A DNA stretch of 64,000 nucleotides from Brachynemurus nebulosus (GCA_035578155.1 JAPWDM010000013.1:11681527-11745526), one strand, 5' to 3'; shown: positions 33,470 to 46,643, numbered from the stretch's first letter. The notes: generated by a model not told the origin, from the letters alone. Numbers and translations: made by a program.

Positions 33470-34903
33470 AGAACACTCATTAAATATTTTTTTAAATATC
33501 ACGTATTTTTCTAATTTTGCATTAAAAATGGTTTCAGCTTGAAACATAAACCACGAATGCTTTTCATTTTTTTTTTTCATAAATACACAAAACAGCATCC
33601 ATTTCAAAAATTTAAATATAAAACGTTCATAAATAGGCCAAAAACCTACTGAGAAAAAAATTAAAATAAAGGTTTTTTTTTTTTTGAACTAAAAAATAAA
33701 AAAACTAAGGGAATTAAATCGAAGAATTCACCAACGCTAACTATTCAAGCTTTTATCATCGTATTCAGTAGCAAAAATAAAAGAAACTATGAAAAGACAA
33801 AAAACTGTAGCCATAGAAATAAATAACAAACTAGCAACGCAGTCAGCGAAACAAAAGCCAACCAGTCAGTTAGTGAGTCAGTTAGTTGAACTAGCAAAAA
33901 AAACTTCAGTAGATAAAATACTATTCTACAATTTTAAAAAATAATCTCACACATACTGACTTAACTTAGAGCTATTACAGAGACCTGAATGAGTGACTCT
34001 GAAACGACTGACTCATATAATATCTTTCATTATGTTAATTGAATTTTAAATTCTTGACTTGTGTGACGTGCATTAGGATAATTGAAAGAATGATGCGCAT
34101 ATGTATTGTGAAACGGTTCAGAATGAGATGACAATAATAATATATGTATTTGTAGCTGGAATTCTCATCAATCTGAATACATAGGTTGAATCCTGACTGT
34201 ACATTTAAGGGAAACGGACATTTGCACATTTGTGCACAGAGCCGGCCTAACCAAAAACGAAGTCTGGTGCAAAAATGACCTACATGGAACAAATGGTAGA
34301 TCCTTATGGGACTGTGGTTGTCTACCAAAGTTATCGGCATAATATGCTTTCGACACACAATGGAATGTAGGATTGCTTTCGATTTCTATATTAAAAATTT
34401 GGGGGGGACAGGTCCACCCACACTGTCAACTTCCCATTGACGGTCCTTAAAAACTAGAGATTATTGTACATAAATAATTCTTTTTTCATTTCAGGGAGCT
34501 TCTCCCCTGGGCCCCCGATACAGGCTCTTGCACCATACCGGGAGCCTCGCCTCGTGTATCTAAGGGTGGGGGCGCTTATCAAACAAATGATATCATCATT
34601 TGTTCTCAAAACATTTCGCTATTTTTGGTATAGTTTGAAAATAGACATTGCTGGACTTACTCCTATGCGATTTTTATTTGCATTGTAAGATTTCTGTGCA
34701 TCCAATTTCGTAACAAGCATTGTACAACTTGGGACTTATTGTAGCACATTATACCAGAGCCAGACAGTATTATATTATATGGTAAAGTGGTGGTTTTCTC
34801 ATATTTTTATCGTCTTGCGTCATATACCATAAAATGAATAGTAACGAAACTGAATTTTTAATAAGGTTATTATGTAAGTTAGTTATTATACATAACTGCA
34901 ATG

Positions 34904-34906
<3 letters not shown>
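33470..34906. other. Mixed sequence; possible transposon debris near 34.2-34.6 kb
   Basis: AGAGCCGGCCTAACC at about 34239 and the C-rich patch CCCTGGGCCCCCGATACAGG at about 34505 look like debris of a DNA transposon, without matching ends. The frames at 34035-34358 and 34464-34688 have no recognisable domains. Confidence 0.35.

Positions 34907-34995
<89 letters not shown>
34906..34995. repeat. (TA)n microsatellite, about 90 bp
   Basis: Pure alternating TA for about 45 dinucleotides. Unlike the other TA runs, it is not inside a recognisable family A copy. Confidence 0.98.
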
Positions 34996-35002
<7 letters not shown>

Positions 35003-36285
35003 CCAAATAATTATTTAATTCTTAGAAAAAAATTATTTCTTAAGGTAGTTACTATGTGACATGCTAGTAGAAAAAATTGCAAACCAAACTTACTTTATGT
35101 CATTATTGTATGTATTAATGGATAGATGTTGATGCATACTATTTTTCATACGAACGTGTATGCATACATTCAAACATAGTCTGTGCATACATACTTATAC
35201 TATCAAAGTTTTTTTTATAATAAATGCTTTGACATCATTGTTATTGACCCAACAAACATATTAATTGGTAAAAACATGGAATCGTTGCTTTGCCCCTTTT
35301 CACAACAAAAATCGTACAAACACGAGTCGACTTTCGGCCATTACATTAGGTATAATTTAATGGTCCTTCGAGCAGAATTTACAAGATTTGAATTACCATT
35401 AAAATATATATTCACCTAACAAATATGACTTTATTAATGGTGCATTTAAAAGTATTTTTAAATTCTTTTTTGTCTAATATTCGAATATAAATTTTCTCAT
35501 AAAATGAATCCAAATTTTCCAAAAAACATAAAAAAAATTTTTTGTGGTATTATTTAAACATTATTTTGTTTTGTAATCTCTAAAACTCTTATTAAAACCA
35601 ATAATTGTTTTTTAAATGGCACTCGTTCCCGATTTATATATTTTCTTATGACTTTAAATTGCACAGCGACAAAAACATTTTTACAAAATATAATTTTTTT
35701 TTTAGGAAAAAAACAAGCAACATAAAAATGAATAATATTTGACATTTTTATTTATTTATGTTTGCTAGCATTTAGATAAACGTTTATCGATACCACATGT
35801 CGTGGAAGCGAAGCAACAAAAAGGTGGGGGGAGTGTAGTTTGGCGGTTACCGCGTATGTACAATATTAGTCGATCGGTAAGTTAGGTAGTATAATGTCGA
35901 TTTCGTAACGTTATATACAGTAGAATATAGCAGTAGTAACAAATATAACTAGTTGTGTTTAAATACTAGCGGTTTGCACTCCCACATTAATTTCCGGGAC
36001 CTAAAATGTATCTATCGATTCCAAAATTGTCTGGTGTACTGTTTTCCTATAGATACTGTCTGTGTTCGAATATGTAGGTACGTTTTCATTCAGTGTCTGT
36101 TTGTTTATATAAATAAAGTTTTATAGACATTAATATTATAAATATAGATACAATACCATCGAAAAATATTTGTATGCCTATTAGAATGCTCCTGGGAAAG
36201 GTAGGGATAGCAGAAATTTCCATTTTAGACTAAAATGTTCAAATTTCTTGGCCGGAAGAATGCAAAAATTGTTAAACTATTAAAA
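34996..36285. other. AT-rich stretch without supported gene
   Basis: No supported coding frame or repeat borders. Confidence 0.5.
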
Positions 36286-36289
36286 TTCG

Positions 36290-36500
36290 TTAAGATTAAG
36301 ACGACTGCCGTGACAAAAACGAGTTATCGTCGAATTTTCATCAGTCAGGAGACAGTTTTATTTTGGGCACTTGTTTTTCTAGATTCTCCGACGACGATAA
36401 AATTACGGCGATAACTTCTTTTTGTTTATTTAGTTCAATTTTTGTCACAACGATTAAGTTTTAGCGAATTTCCATTCTGGAAATTCAGCTATTACAGCCA
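36290..36500. mobile_element. Family A end fragment with small inverted repeat
   Basis: 36452-36497 (TTAGCGAATTTCC, then GGAAATTCAGCTATTACAGC) matches one terminal segment of family A. Just before it, GTGACAAAAACGAGTTATCG (about 36311) is mirrored loosely by GGCGATAACTTC ... TTTTTGTCAC (about 36408-36449). The rest of the element is missing. Confidence 0.5.
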
Positions 36501-36659
36501 CACCGATGAAAACAGTGGAAAAAGTTATAAAAGGAAGATTTTTAAACTTTTTTTTTATGTAAAGTAGTGCTGAAGACTAATGCTGTCTTTGTCACTGTAG
36601 TGAGGTATATCTCTTTCTGTCTCAGTTTTTAAATTAAAACAATACTCTCACTAAAATAA

Positions 36660-36935
36660 ACAAATGATTTTGAACAAATGAATAGATTTTTGAATAATAC
36701 AATATGGAAAGGATTTTTGTGTGTGATGTCCTCATTTAAAGAAAAAAAACAAATGATTTTGAACAAATGAAGTTTTTTTTTTTTAAAATACAAGATGGAA
36801 AGGATTTTTGCGTGTGATGCCCTCATTTAAAGAAAAAAACAATTAAATTTGAACAAATGAACAGTTTTTTTTTTTTTTAAATACAATGTGGAAAGGATTT
36901 TTACGTGTGATGTCCTCATTTAAAGAAAAAGCATA
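36660..36935 (+). repeat. 90-bp tandem repeat, three units
   Basis: Units start at about 36660, 36749 and 36840. Each holds GAACAAATGAA, a T-rich stretch, ATACAATATGGAAAGGATTT, TGTGTGATGTCCTCATTTAA and AGAAAAAA. The reverse-strand frame through it is accidental. Confidence 0.92.
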
Positions 36936-36949
36936 CATATATTTGCTTC

Positions 36950-37200
36950 CCTGGAAAAGTATCGAAATCGAAAAGTACTGCTGAGATTTTGAAAATTTTT
37001 TCAATGTTAGAAAGCTAAATAATTTTAAATGGATATAAGTTATGAGGTCCGTAAAGGTTCTGTGGGCTCAAAAACACCAACGATAAACTACCCAATCGAT
37101 TTTTAAAACATTTTCACACCGTTAGGTAGCAAAACTGTTTTAGTTATTTATGCTAAATACCGGTATAAATTACAAAATATACGGCTTAGATGATTTTTTA
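36950..37200 (-). repeat. Relative of the 50-kb degenerate repeat, reverse orientation
   Basis: GAAAATTTTTTCAATGTTAG followed by AAAGCTAAATAATTTTAAAT is the reverse complement of the core motif of the array at 49735-50165. A second, weaker unit follows (about 37100-37150). Confidence 0.5.
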
Positions 37201-37215
37201 TTAAATTTTTCTTAA

Positions 37216-37735
37216 CTCGGGAATTCCCAGTGTCACCTCTAGGTGACAGTGATTTGTGATTTTTTTTACAGACAATATAACAAATTTTAAAAATAAATGT
37301 GTTACGACTGTAATGTTAATACTTAGTAGTATTCATGGTTTTAATTTGGCAACACTGAAGTTATGTTAACGGTCAAATTAATTCTGTTGTTTCAAACGAT
37401 TTGCTGTTTTATTGCACGTGAGTGTATCTTGTGGTATTTTCGCTGTTATAAAAATGTCTAAAAAGTAGGTACTGTTAATATTGTTATAACAAATTATTAT
37501 TTAAGAATCAAGCTTATAATGAAAGTGATTTTTTGCCGGTAATTTCATACCGTTTTATCAGTTCATATTACTAATAACGGCCCGTATGACCTATAATTGA
37601 CACGCCATTTAAAAAAAAAACTGAAGGGTATTTTTTTTTCAATTATTTATTTTTTATATGTTGAGTACCTAAAGATAAAAACTAGCACAAAATAAGAATA
37701 TTTTGTTGATAGATCGCGGCTTGGGAATTGTCGAG
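37216..37735. mobile_element. 520-bp TTAA-flanked element
   Basis: TTAA lies at 37212-37215 and 37736-37739. The left end CTCGGGAATTCCCA and the reverse complement of the right end CTCGACAATTCCCA agree at 12 of 14 positions. Just inside the left end is a perfect small hairpin, TGTCACCTCTAGGTGACA (37231-37248). No transposase. An unrelated family to the other TTAA elements in the window. Confidence 0.78.
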
Positions 37736-37739
37736 TTAA

Positions 37740-39190
37740 ATATTATTGGAATTTCGGAAAACATGAACGTTCTGACACCCAAAAAGCGTTCAAAATAAAT
37801 AGACAATTTTTTTCACTTTCAGATAAAATATTTTAGATAAACATAGATTATGTTATATAAAGTTCAACAAGGTCCTGATGAGTCAAAGATGCTGCGATAG
37901 GGGTACTTCATATTAAAGTTTGTGTGGGCCTATATTTTTATAACGGCAGTATATTTATATATTAAATAAACATCAAACAAAATTTTTGTACAGGTGAAGA
38001 GTAGGTATCGTATTGATTTATTGCCTCAAGTTGTATTGGTTTATTTGAAACTTAGATGTTACTTAAATTAAATAGTTTCATGATTCTCAATAAGAATTTT
38101 CCGGTTAAAACTTATTCAATTAAAGATTTACCTGTGTATAGTAAAAGTATATTTGTAAAATACCAACCTGTGTTTCCTTCTAGAAGTCTACGAAAAGTAA
38201 ATTTGTTTAGATTGTATTGAAAACTGCGGAAACTTATTTTGAAAATTAACTAAATAGTCGAATTTGATTTTCTTTATGCTCAGATTAACAGAATTTAAAA
38301 CTTTGTTGATTTTATCAAAGATCCAAGCATTATGGTTTTGCAAAATTTTTCAACTGAGAAATTATACCTATATGAAAATAAAGAATAGGTTGGAAACCTT
38401 AAGAAAATTTGAGGGACATTATTAAAATGAACAGAGTTTTAAGTGAAACATTATAAAATATTTTGAATAAGATAAAACTGGAGAACAAAATACTTTTGGC
38501 AGGCGAAAATAAAAGCAATTTCGGGAACTTTTTTAACAAGGAAAAATTGGTCTACATATATTCTTGCGATTTGACATTTTATTTAAATGTTAAAATGTTA
38601 TAACATATATTTTTGTTCCAATATAGGTACCTATATAAAAATGACGGCTGCAGAAATTTTTTTTTTGAAGCGTATCATGCCAAAATTTCTCAAATGGCGA
38701 GCGCCATCTCCATCTGTATGAATTCTTAAGGAAAAAATTTAACTCTTTCTAAAAAATTCGTCTATTTTTGCATTTAAAAAAATCCTTTTTTTGGATATTG
38801 ATACGAGTATAAATATAAATTTGGTTCACCTAGAGAAGATAATTTCAAAGAATTCGGTCGAGCAGTTTTTGAGTGAGAACTCCTGCTAATTTTAAAAAAG
38901 TTGTTTTGAGAGAATGGTGTTAGAAATTAACAACATTCTTGATGTGGAATTAAAATTTGCACACAAACCATCAGAATTAAACATTTTGAGTTTTTCTGCT
39001 ATGATCTAGTGAAACTAAATTAAATTTTCGATCCAATGCTTTTCATCAACTTTCGACGTAAAAATCAAAAGAATGTTTTTTTACTAACTAGTGTAATCCA
39101 CAAATTGTTAAAAATTTTTGGTTTGAAAAAAAATTTATATCGAAATTAATATAGGTGGTACCTATCGCTTTAATTGAATCATTCTAACAA
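37740..39190. other. AT-rich stretch without supported gene
   Basis: No recognisable feature. Confidence 0.5.
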
Positions 39191-39191
39191 A

Positions 39192-39523
39192 CCATGTGAG
39201 TTTTTTGAGAGTTGCCATTTTTATTACAGCCAAATTCGTATGATAGAAATGGTACTGGAAAAGGTTCTTTTCTTGAATGTAATATAAATGTAACCAACTA
39301 TAGAACACTATCGGTTGAAGTAGCCTCAAGTACATATGTATATTTTTACATTTAAAAATCTATAAGTTTGTATCATAGCTCAAAACCCATAAGAGCTATA
39401 GAACTCCTGCCTATAGCAATCGGTTGCCCTCGTCGATATCTACAATTCCTATTTGAACAATTTTTCGATTAAATCAACGGTTTGGCTGTAATCAAAATGG
39501 CAACTCTCAAAAAGCTCACACGG
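39192..39523. mobile_element. 332-bp TA-type miniature element, relative of 11424-12845
   Basis: The left end CCATGTGAGTTTTTTGAGAG (then TTGCCATTTTTATTACAGCC) matches the reverse complement of the right end, CCGTGTGAGCTTTTTGAGAG (then TTGCCATTTTGATTACAGCC). TA follows on the right (39524-39525); the left flank is AA, probably mutated. The right half aligns with 12700-12845. No coding capacity. Confidence 0.88.
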
Positions 39524-39525
39524 TA

Positions 39526-40218
39526 TTCGAGTAAAGCTAAAAAAAAAAAGTTATAGCAAGGAAAATTTAAAAAAAATGATATTATTTTAAAACATTTTTA
39601 CACAAACAGTCCGTCCATCCACACTGTCTGTCGGTCTGTCCGTATGTCCGTTCGTCAATCTATTGTTCATGTTATTATTCGCCATTTGTACCGTTTAATT
39701 ATTTACATTGTAAATTTTAACGGTCCGGTCGACCAGTCCAGTCCGTAGACTAGCAAAGTATGTAAATAATATCCTATTTTAAAACTGGACAGACAGATCA
39801 CTTTAGTAAAACCATATGGGTCGATGGTACACTGTTGGCTATTAACTCTAGAGGTATAGGTGTAGATACGATCGCATATAATCAGACCACTCCGGTTAAA
39901 CCATTTCGGTGTCGTGGATATTGTCCCCGAAGCCCGGAGTCATATTATACGATACCGCACGTTGTTAGTTTTTTATGTAATTATAATATTACCTATGTGT
40001 ATATGTATATAGGTTCACTTAAAAAAGTATTTTTTGGAATATAAAATTTATTAGTGGTAATAATTGTTTTTACAGCTTTTTTAAAAGGTACCCTTACGCC
40101 TTCCTGACCCCACCTACCACTTTATTTAGAAAGGGGGGCGGGTATTTTATGATTTCCATGCCGTCTTTTGTATGTAGCATTATTTTTATTTTAATATCAT
40201 GTAACGTGGTGTTCTTTT
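39526..40218. other. Mixed sequence with CTGT/CCGT simple text at 39605-39655
   Basis: Pyrimidine-rich tetranucleotide text. The open frame at 39835-40044 has no recognisable domain. Confidence 0.4.
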
Positions 40219-40220
40219 TA

Positions 40221-41143
40221 TCCCTAGAATCATACGTTGGTCTACGAGAAACGTTAATCATACATCGACGTCGTTTTGACGGATGGACTTTTTACGGAGA
40301 GTTTTAGAGTTTATTTGCAGAAAACATTTTTTTTACATAACAATACTACAAAAGCGAACAGAATATTTAAAAAAATTGAATTTGGAAAAATTTCTTAATG
40401 TTAATATTTATTAATTTTTTTAATCTTTTTATCAAAGCATATTTTCATTATAAAAATTAAAAAAATAGATAAATACATCAGTTGTATCATAAAACATGTG
40501 TTTCAAATAATTAATTTATGAACTATTATGAGTCAGTGGACATGTGTGACTTTACAGAATGTGAAATTTCTCAGTCATAAATATTCCTATAGATATGTAG
40601 TTATTTCCCCATTAGGCACATTTGTAAATTTTCTAAAATTTGTTAGTAATTTTGCGAATAAGATCTGAAAAAATAATAAAAATTAAAATATTTTCCACAA
40701 AATAAATTGTTAATCTTTTATTAAGTCACTTGAAACGCATTCTTTAGTTTTCGGTTCAATATATTAAAACTTCAGTATTATGTCGTCTCTATAAGTCAAA
40801 CAGCTGTAATCATCTTTCACATTATCATAATCATTGAATAAATTAATTATAACATGCATATCTTTAATAAATTTTAGAGAAATTAGGAAAACTTTTATAT
40901 GTGAAGTACAAAATCTTTAAAAAAAAATCGCGTAATCATACATCGACGTCCTTTTGACGGACACTATTTCAATACAAACATAACGACAATGACTATAAAC
41001 AAAATAAATACGTCTTATGTGTTATAACAACAAATAAATTAAATAACAGAAATCTCACAGCAAGCAGGTACCGACAAGTTGTAGTATTGGAGCAGGTAGA
41101 GAAGTTCGTTCGACGTTTTGACTTGTGCGTATGATTCTAGGGT
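40221..41143. mobile_element. TA-flanked inverted-repeat element, 923 bp
   Basis: TA lies at 40219-40220 and 41144-41145. The left end TCCCTAGAATCATACG matches the reverse complement of the right end ACCCTAGAATCATACG. A subterminal motif, AATCATACATCGACGTCSTT then TTGACGGA, occurs in direct orientation near both ends (about 40256 and 40934), and a weaker inverted form (TTCGACGTTTTGAC) lies at about 41109. No transposase. A Tc1/mariner-type target is inferred. Confidence 0.8.
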
Positions 41144-41145
41144 TA

Positions 41146-42879
41146 AATTGTATCGTAAATATTAGTTTAAGTTTTAATTTATTGGAGGGGGGGGCATAAT
41201 TATTCTTTTTTTATTTAATTGTACATTATAACTACATTAGGCTTCACCCTTTCTATGTCTTCTACGTTTTTTTTGCACCATCTTTTTAGGGTTGCATATT
41301 TGTATTACGGAATCCTAACGGAATTGCGTAGTCTGTCGTTCTTGCGGTACTATTTTGCAGTTGACCTGCGTTTTTAGGTCTTTTTAATTAATATTTTGTT
41401 ACCAATGTAATTATTTGTGAGATATTTGACACTATCATTTGAAGACATGAGTGAATGAAGTTGTTATGTAACATTTTTAAAAAAAATTCATTTTTGAAAA
41501 ATTTTGAAATATCCTCTGCTGAAATATCATATATACTAAATTTGGTTTCATCCAGAACTTTTTGTGGAAATTCAATAATAAACATGAGTTTTTGTTAAAC
41601 TGAAGCTAACTTGAAAAAAATTTTGAATTGAACTAATTCTATTAATATTTCAACGAGACCCCTATATCATTTTTAATAATGGAATAATTCGAATTTCTTT
41701 TTTGAAACAATTCGAATTATATTTAACTCAGATATAATAATGCGACACAATTTGTTCGAGTGTATGAGATAAGGGACAAAAATAAACATATAATATGTAT
41801 ATAGTATCTAAAATAATTATACTGTGTAGATTTGAATAATATGGTCAATTATATGTATTTTTATATAATTGTATTTTTATATGAGGATTCTTTTTGAATG
41901 TTAGTCTCAATTTCACTTATACGAAATATGAAAGTGAAGATATATTGAAGATTGTGTCCATCACTAATCGTTAGGTCATTAATAGTAAAGTAATCAGAAT
42001 GATAAAATATATGGATTTACTTCTGTCAGTAGTATTTAAGTTAAAAATAAATAACATTTACAAAGGGGAAAACTTTTTGACGGGAATAAAATAGACACCC
42101 TTATATTTTGATGAAACCTAATATTCCCGAACATCTAAATACATATCCCTCCACCTTGTTGTATATACTTTCATTTTTCACATCTCATTTCGGTGAGATT
42201 AACTTTAATTGGACTTTCACTGTATCTACTCAAATAACTAAAACAAATAGAGACTCATTTCGTTCATTCTGCGGTGTTGAACGATTCTTGTACAAAATGA
42301 GCGAATGAAAAAGTTTAATTGAAATTATAATTGTTTAGGCGGTACATTTTTGGCGGGTGTTACCTACTAACACGTCCGTCAGTCTATCTATCTGTCCGTG
42401 CGTCAGTCTGTTTCCGTTTGTTTGTTTGTTTCCGTTTTGTTTTCCACCGCAAATACAAACATTAATGTCTAAACTATATACGCATTAAGTATTAGAGATG
42501 AATGGTATTTATTGTATTGTATTGTTGTTATGAAAAATTGTATTTTACAATGTTTTTGGGCAAGAAATGTGCGAAAGTAAAATGTGTATTCGGGTTTCGT
42601 TACAATAAAACTTTAAAATTATTCCTTCAAGTTATGTACATAAAAATATTTTATAGAATTTTTAAATGGGTTACCTATATATGTTCAGTATTTATTTATC
42701 GATTTATAAGTGCACACAAGTGATATTGTATTGTTTGTGGGTTTACGGTACGTTCAGTATCCGAAATGTGTCGGATTAAGAGTGTCTAGACAAAGTATTA
42801 AATGAACAGCCAATAGCGTATTGGGTGCTCAGTGGGTAGACCTTGTCACAACTTTTTGAAATAAAATGTAGGTCGCTCA
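41146..42879. other. AT-rich stretch; simple text near 42370-42430
   Basis: CCGT/CTAT text and TTTG repeats at 42375-42435. Short open frames lack recognisable domains. Confidence 0.45.
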
Positions 42880-43320
42880 GGTACAACCTAGAGGCCTGAA
42901 ATTTTGTATTCGGATTGAGTTAGTATCAAGGGGGTGCCTTATGGGGGTCGGTCTCAGCTTTTAACCCTTACCCCCACCATTTTTATACCAAAAAGAACAT
43001 GATTTTCCTTGTTCTTTAACAGTTTCGTTCGGGTCAAAATCTCCCCAAAAAAACCTAGAGGGTTGAAAGTTTGTGTACAGGTTAAGCTAATGGCCAGTCA
43101 CTGCTTTTTGGAGGTTTAAACTTTTAACCCTTACCTCCACGATTTTTACGCCAATGTTTCCTTGATTTTTTTGCTTTTTTTCTAACACGTCTAGAGACTC
43201 TTTAAGGAAACCGAGAGGGCTGAAATTTTGTACGTGTATTGAGCTAGTATCCAGCTAGTGCCTTTTAGGAATTCCACATTACTTTTCCGCCCACTTCTAC
43301 CATTTTTACATCGGAATTCA
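42880..43320 (+). repeat. Degenerate tandem repeat, three units of about 160 bp
   Basis: The phrase AACCTAGAGGSYTGAAATTT followed by TGTA recurs at about 42885, 43052 and 43208. Each is followed by TTGAGCTAGTAT-like and CTTTTAACCCTTACCCCCAC-like blocks and then CATTTTTAYRCC. Strongly diverged, hence old. Confidence 0.75.
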
Positions 43321-45830
43321 ATGGTATTGTTAAATGTGTTTTAAATGCATTGTTTTTATTCTAATACAAAGTAGGCCAATAGCAATTTTAAAAAATTTTA
43401 AAAAAATGAACTTTTATGACAAATGCAATGCACAAATATTAAGTAATTTAAAAATGTTATTAAAGTCACTATTCATTTATAAAGTAGGAATTTTGGATTC
43501 TTATTATTTAGAAAATAGAAATTTTGGATTTTTTTGGAAAGAAAAAATATCTTCATAAAGACCTTCCAGTTTACTATTTAAGTTCCTTTTTTAATATTTA
43601 ACTATAAAACACAAAGGCAATTGGCGGATAAGCATGGGTAGGAATGCCCTCGTATGAATTGTGTTGTCTTTTTTCCTGCTAACTGCTGTCGGCACAAAAT
43701 TGAAATTTACTGAGATTCAGCTCTTAAAAACTTAAAACCTTTTTTTAAAGCCCCGATTAACCGGACACTCATCATCAGTTTTGAAACCACCAAAATGACA
43801 AATCGCTTGTAGACTTTCAAATACATTTCGCTTGTAGACATTCAATACCGAAGATGAAGGCAAAAATTCGACTTCCGTGATGGGGCTCCGCTGCTCATGG
43901 CGTTTTTTTTACAATACATTGCTTCTCAAAATTATGGGCTTGTCCCGAGGTACAAGGTGTCCTGAGGTACAAAGATCTCTCCTACTTTACTTCACCTTCC
44001 CCTATTGGTAGTGTAAGTAATTTGTTCCAGTTTCGGCCTTTACTTGTAAAAATACACTTATATTTTTTGACATTCATATACCAATCCCACCCATGTATCA
44101 TATTATATTTAAATCCATATGATATGAGCTGAAAACAATTTTTTGCTCTATGTTGTTACACTGGCACCTCGCCCCTCGCACTCCGCCCGCTACAATTCTC
44201 CCCGGGGCTATGGGATAAAAGTGGGAGGTGATATGTGCAGACACATACTGGGGTACCGACGTAATGGTTGGGCTCAGTGTCGAAAAACAATATTTTATAA
44301 TAAAATAAATAATACTTCAATACATAATTCATGCTAAATTTATTTTCCAATTTATCATTTTCCTTATAGGCTTTTTTGCATTTTTTTTTTTGTTTTTGCC
44401 TGGCTTGTTTTTGTCTCACTTGGTGTGCGTTTAAGTGAGGTGAGGTAATATTCAATTTAGGTACGATAAACTAATATAGAGATTATGGAAATTTATAATG
44501 TAAAAAAAATATGTAATATGAGATATATATTGGTATTTACAAGACGTAAGATAGAGGTAAAAGGTTGTTGTACTGGATTATAATCCTTGTGTATCACTAC
44601 GGGATGCGTAATCCATATCCAAGTCACCTCAGACCAAGCAAAGCATTTGAGTCTGCGAGTAGAACGAATTTTTGTATACTATAAACATTAACCTATATTT
44701 ATAAGTGGAACTCGAAGAAGTGCAGCAATAGTGCAAGTGTAATAAATTTGACGTTACATGAACCGTCTATGATAAGCAAGTGATCTGAACACACACGCAT
44801 ACTTAAGAACATAGTAAGTATACGTGTCTACGCGATGTGTGGCTCACCCCTCTCACTTGATGTTTTTGTTACACTTCTTGGAGTACGCAAAAAGTGGATT
44901 ATTTCAAAAATACTCTTTTAATTCAAAAGAAAAATAAAATCAAAGAAATTTGTAATCCTCTTTAGAGTGTAATAAATTATAATATTGCTAAAATATTCGC
45001 ATAAAACTACCAGAAATCTAGAACCAGCAAAATGAGTACAAAATATTTTTGTGTATCAATCTAATATTTTCAATTTTATATTTTCTTTTTTGTTTTCCAC
45101 TTTTATTGACGCCTGTAGTATTATAAATTTGTCTTATTTTGTTATAAACCTTATAAAATGGTTACCTTAACGATGCAATTTTAATGGCGTTCAAGTGCGC
45201 TTTACAGAAAATCAAATATTAATGTGCTTATAAACGAACGCACTACAATTTACTAGTACATTATCCGACATTAGTAGAGTTTCGTGTGATAGTGGCTTAA
45301 GTAGATCAATGCGAATTTATCAGTTGTCCTATGGATTTTCCAAATAGTCTATTTTTTTAATATTCAGTATCAAAATTGGCAAAACGGTACATTCATGCAA
45401 TCACCTCGTTGTCTGTCCGCCTGTCGTAGGCGATTTTTTTCGAAACCATTTAACGCGAATATTTAGCACAGAGGTAGATTGTACTGGTTCGATTATACAT
45501 GTGAAGTTAAATTTTGATTCTGATTGTTAATTTTAGAGCATAATCTGAAAAGAGAAAAAAATTTTTCCAAAATCATTGAGTACGGTATCAAAGAAAAGGT
45601 TATGACAACACGAATTCAGTTATATATGTATTTAACTATATATCTTTGTTCATTTAATTTTCTTTTTATTATTTTTTTTTAAATAAATTCTTGAAAATTA
45701 CTGTCCCCAAGCCTTACTACTGAGAACCGGCATAGGACAGCTGCCACCTCCCGAGGCCACTCAAAAAATCGTGAAGTAGTCATTAAGAGTGAGGTGTAGA
45801 TTGAACAAAAATTATCAAAAGTTTTCTTAG
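43321..45830. other. Long stretch without supported gene
   Basis: Contains a GC-richer patch at 44160-44275 without a credible frame. Frames at 43334-43558, 44143-44337 and 44156-44455 lack recognisable domains. Confidence 0.45.
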
Positions 45831-45832
45831 TA

Positions 45833-46180
45833 CAGTAGACTCTCGTTAATTCAAACCTGCGATAATTCGAAACTCTCTATAATTCAAAGGTATCACGAGT
45901 TCCCTACAAAATCTCTTTATATTTCGAACTAAATCAATACATTTTTTATGCACTTGGTAATTCAAACGAAAAAATCATTGCTACGTAACAAACGACGCGT
46001 TATTTCGAACTCATCGACGTCAAACACTCAACAATTCAAAGTTGCAGAGAGAAAGAGACAGAAAGATTGTAAGTACATTTTGAGACAAGTTCAAGTTCAT
46101 TACCTGCGATAATTCGAACCTCTCTATAATTCGTAATATTTTAAGAGTCCCTCGAGTTTCGAATTAACGAGAGTCGATTG
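45833..46180. mobile_element. 348-bp pogo/Tigger-like miniature element
   Basis: TA lies at 45831-45832 and 46181-46182. The ends CAGTAGACTCTCGTTAATTC and, reverse-complemented, CAATCGACTCTCGTTAATTC are typical of pogo/Tigger-type terminal repeats. The motif CCTGCGATAATTCGAA followed by CTCTCTATAATTC occurs near both ends in the same orientation (about 45859 and 46104). No transposase. Confidence 0.88.
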
Positions 46181-46182
46181 TA

Positions 46183-46643
46183 CATAAAAAGAAAACTTAA
46201 TTGCAGATTTTGCTTTGATCAAAATGTTGTTTGTCAATAATTATGTGTACGTGTTGAACGGGTATTTTGGTAAATTTTTTACAAAACAAGTTCTAGAAAT
46301 AATTAAGAGAGAATTTGTATAATTTTGTAGGCATTCTTTCGTTACACTTAATTCAATAAGTAATATCGATCGTGTCTTGTAAGCTTTATTTGTACACACC
46401 ATTGTAAAAATTCCAATAGCATGTCGCATCTTATTTCGTTAAATATATGTGGAATGTCGTGTTATATTAAGTAATAAATAAATATGCAAAAATGAAAAAA
46501 TGTTTTCTGGAAAAAAATGCATGCAGATATTTTTATTTTCGTAAACAAAATAATCTGAATTGTTTTTCAACAAAACAAATTATAGAAAATATTATTTCCT
46601 TGTAAATGGATATTTTTGTATTTATATATAAAAATTATAACCA
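46183..46643. other. AT-rich stretch without supported gene
   Basis: The reverse-strand frame at 46241-46429 has no recognisable domain. Confidence 0.5.

Noticed and set aside
34239..34530. Possible DNA transposon with AGAGCCGGCC and CCCTGGGCCCC patches
   Set aside because: The two patches are not inverted copies of each other and no target duplication was found.
34770..35006. Open frame of alternating Tyr and Ile
   Set aside because: It only reads the (TA)n microsatellite.
44156..44455. 99-codon reverse frame over a GC-richer patch
   Set aside because: Lys/Gln-rich low-complexity translation without domain, and no splice or promoter context.
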